In this document: positions 27,097-34,871 of the stretch, piece after piece
How the letters are laid out: every line of letters begins with the position of its first letter
Position numbering within the stretch: position 1 is the stretch's first letter
Source: an uncultured Clostridia bacterium
Lineage (GTDB): Bacteria; Bacillota; Clostridia; Oscillospirales; Acutalibacteraceae
DNA length: 42,868 bases
Direction of reading: 5' to 3'
Assembly: GCA_904399395.1 (NCBI GenBank)
Contig: CAJFPJ010000031.1
Span: forward strand, 1-42,868
Notes under the pieces: generated by a model
What the model was told of the DNA's origin: nothing
The model's input: the letters and a program-made list of their open reading frames with translations, nothing else
The model's database searches: none
Position numbers and translations under genes: made by a program

Positions 27097-28188
27097 ATGA
27101 CGGCAAACGAAACAGAAAAAACAGTCCATGTCCGCTGGGAGGAACCCATTCAGATCCACAATTACCCGGTATTCCAGGATACAAACCGGGATGCCAGAGT
27201 GGTTTCCCCCGGTACCTATGGCTCGGAATACATCCGGATGCTGGAACTGAAAGACGGCTCCTGGCTTTCTGTCTATACCTTTTATGACAACAACGGCTAC
27301 CGGCTGGAGGCGGGCGGGGGCACAAAGCTGGGGTTTTCCCTGAGCCGGGATCAGGGGAAGACCTGGGAGCAAATCTCCACCCTTTCTCATCCTTCCCGTG
27401 ATATGGATAACGGCCAGCTGGCTTTTGCCGAAAACGGGGACATTCTCCTTTCCTGCCGGTCCGTGCGGTGGCAGGAATCCTACTATCTTCCCCTTTACAG
27501 AAGCGCCGATGGGGGCAGAACCTGGGAATTTTCCTCTATGATCGACGAGACAAGCGGCCATCCCGGTGCTTTGGGAAACCCGGATAAGGGCCTTTACGAG
27601 CCCCATCTCTACCGGCTTGAGGACGGCCGTCTGGCGGTAATGTATGCCAATGAAAAGCATGTAAAGCGGGCGCCCCACTTCAGCCAGATCATTTCCATGA
27701 AGGTTTCCGATGACGACGGAGAAACCTGGGGAGATGAAATCTGGGTGGCCTGGGATCCGGAGAGACCGGAGCTCCGGCCAGGCATGCCTGTGTGGATGCG
27801 CCTTAAAAACGGCCTCTATATGGTGGTGTTCGAGGTGGGAGATCCCTCCGTGAAACCGGAAGCCACTTTCTACATCTACTATAAGACCTCAAAAAATGGT
27901 GTGGATTGGGAACCCGGGATCGGAACGCTCATCCCGGAGCAATGGGGCGGGCCCTATCTGGAGCAGCTGGAAGACGGCCGCTTGCTGGTCTCCTCCAATG
28001 CGGGCGTCATCTCCGTGGGGAATGAAGACGGCACCCAATGGAAAACCCTGGATCCACCAGCCTTCCCAAGCTTCACCTGGTCCTCCCTGAAAGCGCTGGA
28101 AGGGAACCGTTTCGCTATTTTCAATTCCTGCTCCCGGGAAGAGGGAGGCCACAACATCCAACTCCGGTTCGGCGAGCTGGAAAAATAG
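27097..28188 (+). CDS. Sialidase-like protein with Asp-box repeats
   Basis: A 363-residue beta-propeller protein without signal peptide. Asp boxes of the form SxDxGxTW are seen as SRDQGKTW, SADGGRTW and SDDDGETW, plus a degenerate KNGVDW. Such propellers form exo-sialidases (GH33) and related families like GH93. The first part (RDARVVSPGTYGSEYIRMLELKDGSWL) carries an early Arg, but the full GH33 arginine triad and the RIP motif were not identified, so the activity is open. The ATG at 27097 is chosen because AAAGGG lies ten bases upstream; the in-frame GTG at 27088 is too close to that site. It is divergent from the acyltransferase-glycosidase-kinase block and may work with it. Confidence 0.75.
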   Translation: MTANETEKTVHVRWEEPIQIHNYPVFQDTNRDARVVSPGTYGSEYIRMLELKDGSWLSVYTFYDNNGYRLEAGGGTKLGFSLSRDQGKTWEQISTLSHPSRDMDNGQLAFAENGDILLSCRSVRWQESYYLPLYRSADGGRTWEFSSMIDETSGHPGALGNPDKGLYEPHLYRLEDGRLAVMYANEKHVKRAPHFSQIISMKVSDDDGETWGDEIWVAWDPERPELRPGMPVWMRLKNGLYMVVFEVGDPSVKPEATFYIYYKTSKNGVDWEPGIGTLIPEQWGGPYLEQLEDGRLLVSSNAGVISVGNEDGTQWKTLDPPAFPSFTWSSLKALEGNRFAIFNSCSREEGGHNIQLRFGELEK

Positions 28189-28320
28189 AGTATTTCTCCC
28201 GTTCTATGTGCGGGAACTCTGCCGCCTGGCCGGAATGAAACGCCTGAAGGCCGGCCTACGGCGGCAGGATTTCGGCTCTCAGAAGCGGACATGTAAACGA
28301 TTTGGATACAAACAGAAAGG

Positions 28321-28359
28321 CCCCGGCGGTGCAGGCAGAAATTGCCAGCATCGCCGGGG
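28321..28359. terminator. Hairpin between convergent sialidase-like and methyltransferase genes
   Basis: Arms CCCCGGCG and CGCCGGGG, extended by partial inner pairing. T-rich sequence follows on the plus side (TCCTTATGTCTCCTTTT) and a CCTTTCTG stretch on the minus side. Confidence 0.6.
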
Positions 28360-28388
28360 TCCTTATGTCTCCTTTTGTATACCTCGGT

Positions 28389-29024
28389 TTATTTCGAAGC
28401 CACCGTATGGTTCGCGTACGTATCCCAATCCGGCTCATAATCGGCTGTGGCCTGGTTCCCCCACATATCCCAGTTTTTCCGATCTCCCCTGGCGAAAAGC
28501 TCCAAATAAGGGCCGGGAGAACACGCCTCTATAATCGGGATAATCTCATCCGGTTTTCTGGAATGCTCCCGCTTCATAGCCCGGATCAGATTGACCTGGG
28601 ATCTGCCCGCCTGAAGAGTGCGGTTATTACTGCCCCGAATGCCAAAGAGAAGGATCTCCGTCACATTACGAAAGTAAAACCCCACACCACGGCCATCCGG
28701 GCAGCCGTCACCGCGCACCTTTTCCCAGATAATATTGGTCTTATACTGAAAGCCCCAGGCCTTCATAACCTCCAGACCCTCCGGCAGAAGGGCGTTGGGC
28801 ACCCACAGATACAGGTGGCTCTTTTCCGCCGCGGCCTCTGCAACAGGAAGCTGCTTGATCTCGCTGAGCTTCATGGTCTCATACCGGCGCAGGCGCCTGT
28901 GCTCCGGGGCCACCTTTCCCGTCCGGTTCTGAAACTGCCAGGGCGGATCCGCATAGATGGTCCGATACGTCTTGCCCTCCGTAAACTGCCGAAAATTTTC
29001 TATAGTCTCTTTTAGGGTATCCAT
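28389..29024 (-). CDS. MT-A70 family DNA adenine-N6 methyltransferase
   Basis: A 211-residue methyltransferase. The catalytic motif is DPPW at residues 26-29, with a K-x-N-IIWEK stretch and the C-terminal SAM-binding part PYLELFARGDR. MT-A70 bacterial members methylate adenine N6 in DNA, and several belong to restriction systems (M.MunI is one). The ATG at 29024 follows the TGA of the endonuclease gene with no base between, and GAAGGTG within that gene is the ribosome binding site. The product is thus made together with the endonuclease and should protect its recognition site. Confidence 0.9.
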   Translation of the reverse strand: MDTLKETIENFRQFTEGKTYRTIYADPPWQFQNRTGKVAPEHRRLRRYETMKLSEIKQLPVAEAAAEKSHLYLWVPNALLPEGLEVMKAWGFQYKTNIIWEKVRGDGCPDGRGVGFYFRNVTEILLFGIRGSNNRTLQAGRSQVNLIRAMKREHSRKPDEIIPIIEACSPGPYLELFARGDRKNWDMWGNQATADYEPDWDTYANHTVASK

Positions 29025-29690
29025 TCAAACACCTTCCACACATGATTTCTTGATTCCCACCGCCAGAATCGGGCAGCCTCCGTTTCTCCGGGATTTAAGC
29101 CTGTAAAGCAGTTTGCCGATCCACGTTGTGGAAGCCCCGTATTTCCGGATAAGCGGATCCCCTTTATCATCCAAAAGCTCCTTAAAGATCCCATTGAGCT
29201 CCTCCGACCGGGTAACAATGATCCCCACCTCGGTCAGGCCGCATTCAAAATACGTGCGCATAGCCAGCAAATCCCGGTCGAAAGTCTGGTCTTTGCTGTT
29301 CCATTCCAGGTCAAAGGCCACTTTGTTTTTCACAAAATCGATATTATGGCCGTCTATATATCCCTCTATAATTTTTTCGTCATAAGGCTCATCGGAAAAA
29401 CGCCCCCTCTGGTTGGCCCTTCTGGGGTACATCTTCACCACCAGATCCCCTGTAATCCGGATTTCCCGCCATCCTCTGGGATACAGCTGGGAATCGAATT
29501 TCTTCGGTATGGGGCTCTCGTTTCCTCCTGCTTTTTTCAGATCCTCCACCGTGATAACCAGGTTTTCAAGGCAATCCTGCAGCTCGTTCCACTCCTCCGG
29601 AAAAGCCCCGTTCAGAATTTCCAGCGCATGCCCAAAACTGTGGAATTCATATTTTTCCTGCAGGGTTGGCCGTATGTATTGTTTCAGCAT
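29025..29690 (-). CDS. BglII/BstYI-family type II restriction endonuclease
   Basis: A 221-residue protein. The stretch IDFVKNKVAFDLEWNSKDQ followed by TFDRDLLAMR and VGIIVTRSEEL is the hallmark of the Pfam BglII endonuclease family. D118, D127 and E129 (D-x8-D-L-E) line up with D84, E93 and Q95 of BglII, so the catalytic site looks intact, with Asp in place of the middle Glu. Family members cut sites related to GATC. The ATG at 29690 has GGAGG seven bases upstream. The methyltransferase gene follows directly. No controller (C) protein gene was seen, and the endonuclease is encoded first, which is less common. Confidence 0.85.
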   Translation of the reverse strand: MLKQYIRPTLQEKYEFHSFGHALEILNGAFPEEWNELQDCLENLVITVEDLKKAGGNESPIPKKFDSQLYPRGWREIRITGDLVVKMYPRRANQRGRFSDEPYDEKIIEGYIDGHNIDFVKNKVAFDLEWNSKDQTFDRDLLAMRTYFECGLTEVGIIVTRSEELNGIFKELLDDKGDPLIRKYGASTTWIGKLLYRLKSRRNGGCPILAVGIKKSCVEGV

Positions 29691-29954
29691 ACAATTCCTC
29701 CTTGCCCTATCCTGAAATCCGGCGGCGCATTACCTACCGTTTCCCAATAAGTGGCTGGTGGATTCCCTTTATACACAAAGGAAACCGCCTGAAGCGGGGC
29801 AAGCCTCCCCGGTTTTGCGGCTTCACTGCAGCTATATACACATAGAAAGACCACTCCGGCAGGGTGACTCGCAAAGGTCCATCCCCCGGACTGATCTTTA
29901 GTATTATACCGCCGGCATCCGTGCCGAATAATTTGATTTCTACCGCGCCTTGCC
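29691..29954 (-). other. Leader region of the restriction operon
   Basis: Minus-strand TATAAT at 29903-29908 with a weak TTATTC box 17 bases further upstream (29926-29931) could start transcription about 205 nt before 29690. Long open frames run through this region on the minus strand and into the repeats, but none has a convincing ribosome binding site and start. Confidence 0.35.
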
Positions 29955-30031
29955 GCTCCTGCGAATTTTGAAGCGAGGCCCTTGGCCTTGCTTTGAGATT
30001 CGACTTGCGCAGTGGCAGAACCTCTGCGCAC
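29955..30031. repeat. Double-hairpin repeat, copy A (77 bp)
   Basis: About 88% identical to copy B at 30061-30138. It contains a GAAT...GATTC inverted repeat with inner paired blocks, then TGCGCAG...CTGCGCA (30006-30030), which has one mismatch compared with copy B. Confidence 0.85.
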
Positions 30032-30039
30032 CACCTTTT

Positions 30040-30055
30040 GGCGGCAATAGCCGCC
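30040..30055. other. Spacer hairpin between the two repeat copies
   Basis: GGCGGC-AATA-GCCGCC: perfect 6-bp arms with a tetraloop, sitting in the 29-bp spacer between copies A and B. Confidence 0.7.
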
Positions 30056-30060
30056 TCACC

Positions 30061-30138
30061 GCTCCCGCGAATCTTGAAGCAAGACCCTTTGGCCTTGCTT
30101 TGAGATTCGACTTGCGCAGAGGTAAAACCTCTGCGCAC
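30061..30138. repeat. Double-hairpin repeat, copy B (78 bp)
   Basis: First hairpin: GAATCT (30069-30074) pairs with AGATTC (30103-30108), and AAGCAAG (30077-30083) with CTTGCTT (30094-30100), with a symmetric TG/TG mismatch. Second hairpin: TGCGCAGAGGT (30113-30123) and its perfect complement (30127-30137) with a three-base loop. Confidence 0.88.
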
Positions 30139-30249
30139 ATTATACCACACAGAAAAAGATTTTCCCAATAGATTTGCAGAAGATTACATACATTTCCTTC
30201 ATAGGAAAAGAACCGCTGCGGTGCAGCCTGCCGGCAGTACATTAAATCG

Positions 30250-30281
30250 GGGCGGCTTCCGCTTTTATACGGCAGCCGCCC
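30250..30281 (-). terminator. Possible terminator after degV
   Basis: GGGCGGCT and AGCCGCCC arms, extended outward by AAATCG...CGATTT. The minus strand then runs into ATTTAATG, a weak T-tract. About 95 bases past the degV stop at 30375. Confidence 0.45.
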
Positions 30282-30374
30282 TGCAACAAAATCGATTTGA
30301 ATTCTGCAGAGCTTTCTTCCTCCACATTCCCGCGCCGTGCGCCTTCTCTGGGGGAGAAGCTCCCATTCCTTTTT

Positions 30375-31220
30375 CTATTCCTTCTCGATATATGCCACAC
30401 CCACACAGCCAGGGCCCGTATGGGTTCCTATGACAACCCCTACATCCGTATGACCCCATTGAGCGATATCCAACCCCTGATCCCGAAGCTTTTGGCGGAA
30501 TGTATCCAGAAGGACGGGGCATTGAGTGGATCCCAGCTGAGGCGTATATCTGGGGTCATACCCCTTTTCCGAAAGCTCCCCAGCCATCCATTGATATGCA
30601 GCCAGATTTCCTCTTACTTTTTTAGCTACATCCACATTCCCATCCCGTACACTAAGGATAGGCTTTACATGCAAAAGAGTTCCCACAATAGCAGATGCCG
30701 CCGGAAGCCTTCCGCCTTTCAAAAGATATTTGAGACTTTCAAGAGCCGCCAATATCCGCACCCGGCCCTTCAGTCTGTTCAGTTCCCCGGCGATTTCACC
30801 AGCGGAAAGTCCCTGATCCCGCAGGCGCACAGCCTCCCGTATCAATAGAAAAGCCCCCAAAGAAGCAGTACCGCTGTCTACTAAGTGGATAGACCTTCTA
30901 GGGAACGTGTTTCGGGCAATTCTGGCAGATTGGTACGTGCCGCTCAGCCGTGAGGAAAGGAAAATACCCAAAATCTCATCTTCACGGTTTTGCAGAAGAG
31001 ATTTATATAGCTCCATGAATACACCTGAATTCACCTGGCTGGTCACAGGCACCACCTTGCTCTCTTCAAGCTTGCGGAAAAACACAGGAGGTGTCAAATC
31101 CACACCATCCTGATATTCCGTGCTTCCAAAGCGCACGGTCAGCGGGGCCACTGTTATTCCCCACGAGGCCGCTTCTTCCCTTGTAAGATCCGACGTGCTA
31201 TCTATCAAAATATGCACCAT
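30375..31220 (-). CDS. DegV family fatty-acid-binding protein (FakB-like)
   Basis: A 281-residue DegV protein. Motifs in order: DSTSDLTRE, VTSQVNSGVF (TSQPSPGxF in most members), [39 protein letters not shown], and GTHTGPGCVGV near the C-terminus. FakB-type DegV proteins hold a fatty acid for phosphorylation by FakA, so that external fatty acids enter phospholipid synthesis. No fakA is in the window. It lies 72 bases after marR on the same strand, so the two likely form an operon. Start ATG at 31220, with AGAGG 11 bases upstream. Confidence 0.93.
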   Translation of the reverse strand: MVHILIDSTSDLTREEAASWGITVAPLTVRFGSTEYQDGVDLTPPVFFRKLEESKVVPVTSQVNSGVFMELYKSLLQNREDEILGIFLSSRLSGTYQSARIARNTFPRRSIHLVDSGTASLGAFLLIREAVRLRDQGLSAGEIAGELNRLKGRVRILAALESLKYLLKGGRLPAASAIVGTLLHVKPILSVRDGNVDVAKKVRGNLAAYQWMAGELSEKGYDPRYTPQLGSTQCPVLLDTFRQKLRDQGLDIAQWGHTDVGVVIGTHTGPGCVGVAYIEKE

Positions 31221-31292
31221 ATGTATAGTACCTCTTTTCTTCTCCGCTTATCTGTATGACTCTGCAGGATATCACCCGTTCTTTCACCTGCT

Positions 31293-31901
31293 TCACCGGC
31301 CGCATCCTGCTTCAGAGTTCTCCGGTCTCTGAAGGCTCTTCTCCGGCCGCTTTTCTTTCGTTTGCTCCGCATTTCCCCCCAAAACCTGGGGAGAAAGCCA
31401 GGGCTCTCGTTCTCCCTCTGAGGAAAAATCCCCCCTGCCATGGGAATAATGAGAAAAATAACCCGCCAGCAAGCTTAAAGCTCCCGTGAGCGTGACCAGC
31501 TGCTCTTCAGAAAGGCAGCCCGCAACCGCCTCCACCATGGCGGTATGAAACCGCTGGTGATATTGGTCGGCATCCTTCCCTTTATCGGTGGCCTCCAGGC
31601 GGACCACTCTCTTATCCTCTACACTTCTCCGCCGCAAAAGGCACCCTTTTTTCTCCAACGTCTTCACTGCTGTGGTAAGAGTCCCCATAGTCACGCCCAA
31701 CCGCCTGGAAATCTCCCCCATGGTGTTCTGTTCCTCTTTCTCCGCCCTGAGGACGGATTCGATAATGTGGAACTCATTAACGGAAAGTCCCGCCCCCCCA
31801 TAGGCAGACAGAGCTTTTTCCTCCGCACGCAGGATATAATTGAAATCCTCTATCAGGAACCGGTTCATCGCTTCTCTTGCCGAAATGGATAGCTGAGACA
31901 T
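31293..31901 (-). CDS. MarR family regulator, FabT-like
   Basis: A 202-residue winged-helix regulator. The DNA-binding part is NTMGEISRRLGVTMGTLTTAVKTLEKKG, with the wing RRRSVEDKRVVRLEATDKGK. These blocks, and the start SVNEFHIIESV, are those of FabT-like repressors, which in Firmicutes sense acyl-ACP and control fatty-acid synthesis. The C-terminal 45 residues (from GRGDFSSEGERE on) are an extra hydrophilic tail. Start ATG at 31901 with AAGGAG eight bases upstream. The promoter carries a FabT-box-like palindrome at 32082-32094, so it probably represses itself and degV. Confidence 0.85.
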   Translation of the reverse strand: MSQLSISAREAMNRFLIEDFNYILRAEEKALSAYGGAGLSVNEFHIIESVLRAEKEEQNTMGEISRRLGVTMGTLTTAVKTLEKKGCLLRRRSVEDKRVVRLEATDKGKDADQYHQRFHTAMVEAVAGCLSEEQLVTLTGALSLLAGYFSHYSHGRGDFSSEGEREPWLSPQVLGGNAEQTKEKRPEKSLQRPENSEAGCGR

Positions 31902-32046
31902 TTGTATGACTCCTTTTCTTCTCCTCCCGAGGCTGCTTTCCGGAACTCGGATCTCCCCTTTTTACAGAAAAGCAGAAAAAGGAACAAGCAGTTCCCCCTT
32001 CCACTTGCTGCACAGGGCCTTTTTATTTTTGCACCATTCTTCGCCT

Positions 32047-32075
32047 AGTATAGCATGAACCTCTAGCAAAGTCCA
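32047..32075 (-). promoter_or_regulatory. Promoter of the marR-degV operon
   Basis: Minus strand TGGACT (32070-32075), 17 bases, TATACT (32047-32052). The leader to 31901 is about 140 nt. Confidence 0.7.
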
Positions 32076-32081
32076 CACAAT

Positions 32082-32094
32082 TTTGAACTTCAAA
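32082..32094. promoter_or_regulatory. FabT-box-like operator TTTGA-ACT-TCAAA
   Basis: A perfect 5-bp palindrome with a three-base centre, the same core layout as the streptococcal FabT box (TTTGA-N3-TCAAA). It lies seven bases upstream of the -35 of the marR promoter. Confidence 0.6.
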
Positions 32095-32184
32095 CTTTTA
32101 TCGAATAATTTAGGATAAAGCACAGTTTTTCCAACCTCAGGAATTTTTTGCTCTGGATTTCACGGAAAATTCACTCATTTACGC

Positions 32185-32190
32185 TATAAT
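32185..32190 (+). promoter_or_regulatory. Candidate -10 box of the two-component operon
   Basis: A perfect TATAAT lies 160 bases upstream of the response regulator ATG, but no good -35 or TGn extension goes with it. A small hairpin GGGCC-CTT-GGCCC (32316-32328) sits just before the ribosome binding site. Confidence 0.4.
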
Positions 32191-32347
32191 GGGTATATCA
32201 TAGAGGTATATATTCTATGCTGAAAAGGAAGCTTCCTCAAAGCCGCCATAAAGCTATTTTAAAGGGCTGGCGGCAGAAGCGAAAGGGCAATAGAGAGATA
32301 TACTTACAGAATACTGGGCCCTTGGCCCGGAAAAGGAGAGAAAACTC

Positions 32348-33037
32348 ATGGACGCAGGAAAAATCCTTGTGGTGGACGACGACCAGAATATCTGCGAACT
32401 GCTGCGGCTGTATGTAGAAAAAGAAGGCTTTGAGGTAGTCATCGCCAACGACGGCCGGGTGGCCTTGGAAGTATTCGAAGCTGAAAACCCCGACCTGATT
32501 CTTCTGGATATCATGCTCCCCGAGCTGGACGGCTGGCAGGTCTGCCGTGAAATTCGTAAGCATTCCCAGTGCCCCATCATCATGCTCACCGCCAAAGGCG
32601 AGGTATTTGACAAGGTGTTGGGCCTGGAACTGGGGGCGGACGACTACGTGGTGAAACCCTTTGAGGCCAAAGAGGTTGTGGCCCGCATCAAAGCCGTTCT
32701 CCGCCGGCTGGGCAAAAACAGCAGCGAAACTGTGAAAGAGGTTAAATACGACAAGCTTTCCATCAACCTGACCAACTATGAGCTGAAAGTAAACGGTGTG
32801 CAGGTGGATACCCCTCCTAAAGAGATGGAACTCATTTATCACCTGGCCAGCAATCCCAACCGTGTTTTCACACGGGATCAGCTTCTGGACGAGGTCTGGG
32901 GGTTTGACTATTACGGCGACAGCCGCACCGTGGACGTGCATGTAAAACGCCTGCGTGAAAAACTGGAAGGCGTTTCTGACAAATGGGCCCTGAAGACTGT
33001 GTGGGGCGTTGGATATAAATTCGAGGTGAAGGAATAA
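32348..33037 (+). CDS. OmpR/PhoB-type response regulator (WalR-like)
   Basis: A 229-residue regulator. Receiver domain: acidic pocket D10-D12, phosphoacceptor D54 (LILLDIMLPE), Thr in MLTAKG and Lys in VVKPF. The C-terminal winged helix shows EMELIYHLASNPNRVFTRDQLLDEVWG and SRTVDVHVKRLREKL, typical of OmpR. Start ATG at 32348 with AAGGAG. A sensor kinase and an HtrA protease follow, the same set found in walRK operons, so a cell-wall stress function is inferred. No WalH or WalI gene is present. Confidence 0.93.
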   Translation: MDAGKILVVDDDQNICELLRLYVEKEGFEVVIANDGRVALEVFEAENPDLILLDIMLPELDGWQVCREIRKHSQCPIIMLTAKGEVFDKVLGLELGADDYVVKPFEAKEVVARIKAVLRRLGKNSSETVKEVKYDKLSINLTNYELKVNGVQVDTPPKEMELIYHLASNPNRVFTRDQLLDEVWGFDYYGDSRTVDVHVKRLREKLEGVSDKWALKTVWGVGYKFEVKE

Positions 33038-33039
33038 GC

Positions 33040-33189
33040 ATGTCGTATTTGGCAGGCAGAGATATCGCCCTGCGTGTGCCCAGGGCGGCGTTTCAAGAAG
33101 TACGCCATCTGCAGCTTTTTGCTTTTTGTATAGCAGAAGCCGCTCCAACCGATGAGGGCGGTCAAAGCAAAGGGGGGAAGGCCCCATGA
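33040..33189 (+). CDS. Possible 49-residue small protein between response regulator and kinase
   Basis: ATG at 33040, two bases after the response regulator stop, with GAAGGA before it. The frame stays open exactly across the gap and ends in a TGA that overlaps the kinase start as ATGA (33186-33189). The product starts MSYLAGRDIALRVP and ends GGQSKGGKAP; no known domain, membrane segment or signal is seen. It may be a real small protein or only a device that couples translation of the kinase to that of the regulator. A CGCCCTG/CAGGGCG inverted repeat lies inside it (33066-33087). Confidence 0.45.
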   Translation: MSYLAGRDIALRVPRAAFQEVRHLQLFAFCIAEAAPTDEGGQSKGGKAP

Positions 33190-34871
33190 AGAAGAGCCTG
33201 TTTCGCAAATATCTGAAAATCACCTCGTTTACCATTCTGATCAGCTTTTTCCTTTTAGGGCTGGTGATGCTTTCCTTCACTACAGCCAACTGGCAGGATG
33301 AAAAACAGGTTCTTCTGGAAAAAAACGCCCGCAGTGTGGCAGCTATCGCGGCCAAAAGTACGGTCAAGGTAGCAGATGGCACCTATATCATCGGCGAGGA
33401 AGAGAGCGCCGGAATTCAAACGTTTATGACAGCTTTTGCCGAGAATATTGATTCCGATATCTTCATTGCCGATACCCGTGGCAACATCCTGGCCTATGCC
33501 TTTGCCAGCCAATCGGATGCCACCCAGCAGGTGATTCCTCAGGAACTGATCGCCAAGGCTATGGAAAACCGGTATATCGGCCAGAGCACCCTGGGGAATG
33601 TGTATAAGGATCCCTGCTACGTAGTGGGAGTCCCCATGGTGGTCATGGAAAACGGCACATCTGTAAAAGTGGGTGTAGTCATGGCGGCCTGCACCTTCCG
33701 CTCTTTTGGAGAATACAGGGCCAACCTCATCCAAATGTTCCTTTTGGCTGCAGTGGCGGCTTTCATGGTCTCCTTCTGCATTGTGTGGCTCTATAGCTAT
33801 AATTTTGTACGTCCTCTCCGGCAGATGGCCGTGGCGGCCAAAAACTTCGGTGAGGGGAATTTTGCCATGCGTGTCCCCGTCACCAGCAGCGACGAAATCG
33901 GCCAGTTGGCGGTGGCCTTCAACAATATGGCCAGCTCCCTGGCCAGTGTGGAAAGCGTTCGGCGGAATTTTATTGCCAACGTCTCCCATGAGCTGAAAAC
34001 TCCTATGACTACCATCGCAGGTTTTATCGATGGCATTCTTGACGGAACCATCCCCAAAGAAAAAGAGCGCCAATATCTGGGCATCGTGTCCGGGGAAGTA
34101 AAGCGTCTTTCCCGATTGGTAAAAACCATGCTGGATCTTTCCCGGATAGACAGCGGGGAGCTGCATATTCGCCCGGCACGCTTCGACCTGACGGCCACAG
34201 TGTTCAACGCTTTGATCACTTTTGAAAAGCCCATTGAGGATAAGCAGATCGATATCCGGGGGCTTGCAGACGCAGAAAGCATTTACATGGACGGAGACCC
34301 GGACATGATCCACCAGGTGGTCTATAACCTGATCGAAAACGCCGTGAAATTTACAAATGAAGGCGGCTATATCGAGCTGAAAACGGAAGATCAGCCGGAC
34401 CGGACCTGTTTTACCATCCGCAATAGCGGAGCCGGCATTCCGGCAGATGAGATCTCCATGATTTTCGACCGGTTCTATAAGACGGATAAGTCCCGCAGCA
34501 AGGATAAGACCGGCATGGGTCTGGGCCTCTATATCGTGCGCACTATCATTCGCCTCCACGGCGGCGAGATCACCGTAAGCAGCGTGGAAAACGAATATTG
34601 TCAATTCTCCTTCTGGATTCCCAAACGCCCTTCTCTGGAGCCCGCCCCCAAGGAGGTTAAAAAAGAGTCTAAGGAAAAGAAAAACAGCCCCCGCTCCGGG
34701 AATAAAGAAAACCGTAAGCCAAAGGAAAAAAACGGTAAAAAATCCTCTCAACGCGGCACGGTTGAAGAAACCACGCCTCCAGAAATCACTGGGGCTCTCA
34801 CTGCTCTTCCCGATGAAACGCAACAGGAACAGGGAGAAGGAACGCCTCCGAAAGGCTCTTCCAGGCCATAA
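33186..34871 (+). CDS. Membrane-bound sensor histidine kinase
   Basis: A 561-residue kinase. Membrane segments at about residues 13-33 and 178-202 flank an extracellular sensor domain. A HAMP domain follows (VRPLRQMAVAAKNFGEGNF), then HisKA with the phosphorylated H268 in NVSHELKTP, and HATPase_c with N box VVYNLIENAVKFTN, G1 and G2 boxes SGAGIP and GMGLGLYIV. The last 75 residues (from about 485) are a highly charged tail of Lys, Glu, Pro and Ser, which is unusual. Start ATG at 33186 with GGGGGGAAGG upstream. It works with the regulator encoded just before it. The signal is unknown. Confidence 0.93.
   Translation: MKKSLFRKYLKITSFTILISFFLLGLVMLSFTTANWQDEKQVLLEKNARSVAAIAAKSTVKVADGTYIIGEEESAGIQTFMTAFAENIDSDIFIADTRGNILAYAFASQSDATQQVIPQELIAKAMENRYIGQSTLGNVYKDPCYVVGVPMVVMENGTSVKVGVVMAACTFRSFGEYRANLIQMFLLAAVAAFMVSFCIVWLYSYNFVRPLRQMAVAAKNFGEGNFAMRVPVTSSDEIGQLAVAFNNMASSLASVESVRRNFIANVSHELKTPMTTIAGFIDGILDGTIPKEKERQYLGIVSGEVKRLSRLVKTMLDLSRIDSGELHIRPARFDLTATVFNALITFEKPIEDKQIDIRGLADAESIYMDGDPDMIHQVVYNLIENAVKFTNEGGYIELKTEDQPDRTCFTIRNSGAGIPADEISMIFDRFYKTDKSRSKDKTGMGLGLYIVRTIIRLHGGEITVSSVENEYCQFSFWIPKRPSLEPAPKEVKKESKEKKNSPRSGNKENRKPKEKNGKKSSQRGTVEETTPPEITGALTALPDETQQEQGEGTPPKGSSRP

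Noticed and set aside
29684-30242. Overlapping minus-strand open frames across the double-hairpin repeats
   Set aside because: Three frames are open at once, none has a good start site, and the peptides only echo the repeat. Treated as repeat DNA, though similar peptides may be annotated as hypothetical proteins elsewhere.
33066-33087. Hairpin CGCCCTG/CAGGGCG between regulator and kinase as a terminator
   Set aside because: No T-run follows, and it lies within the open 49-codon frame.
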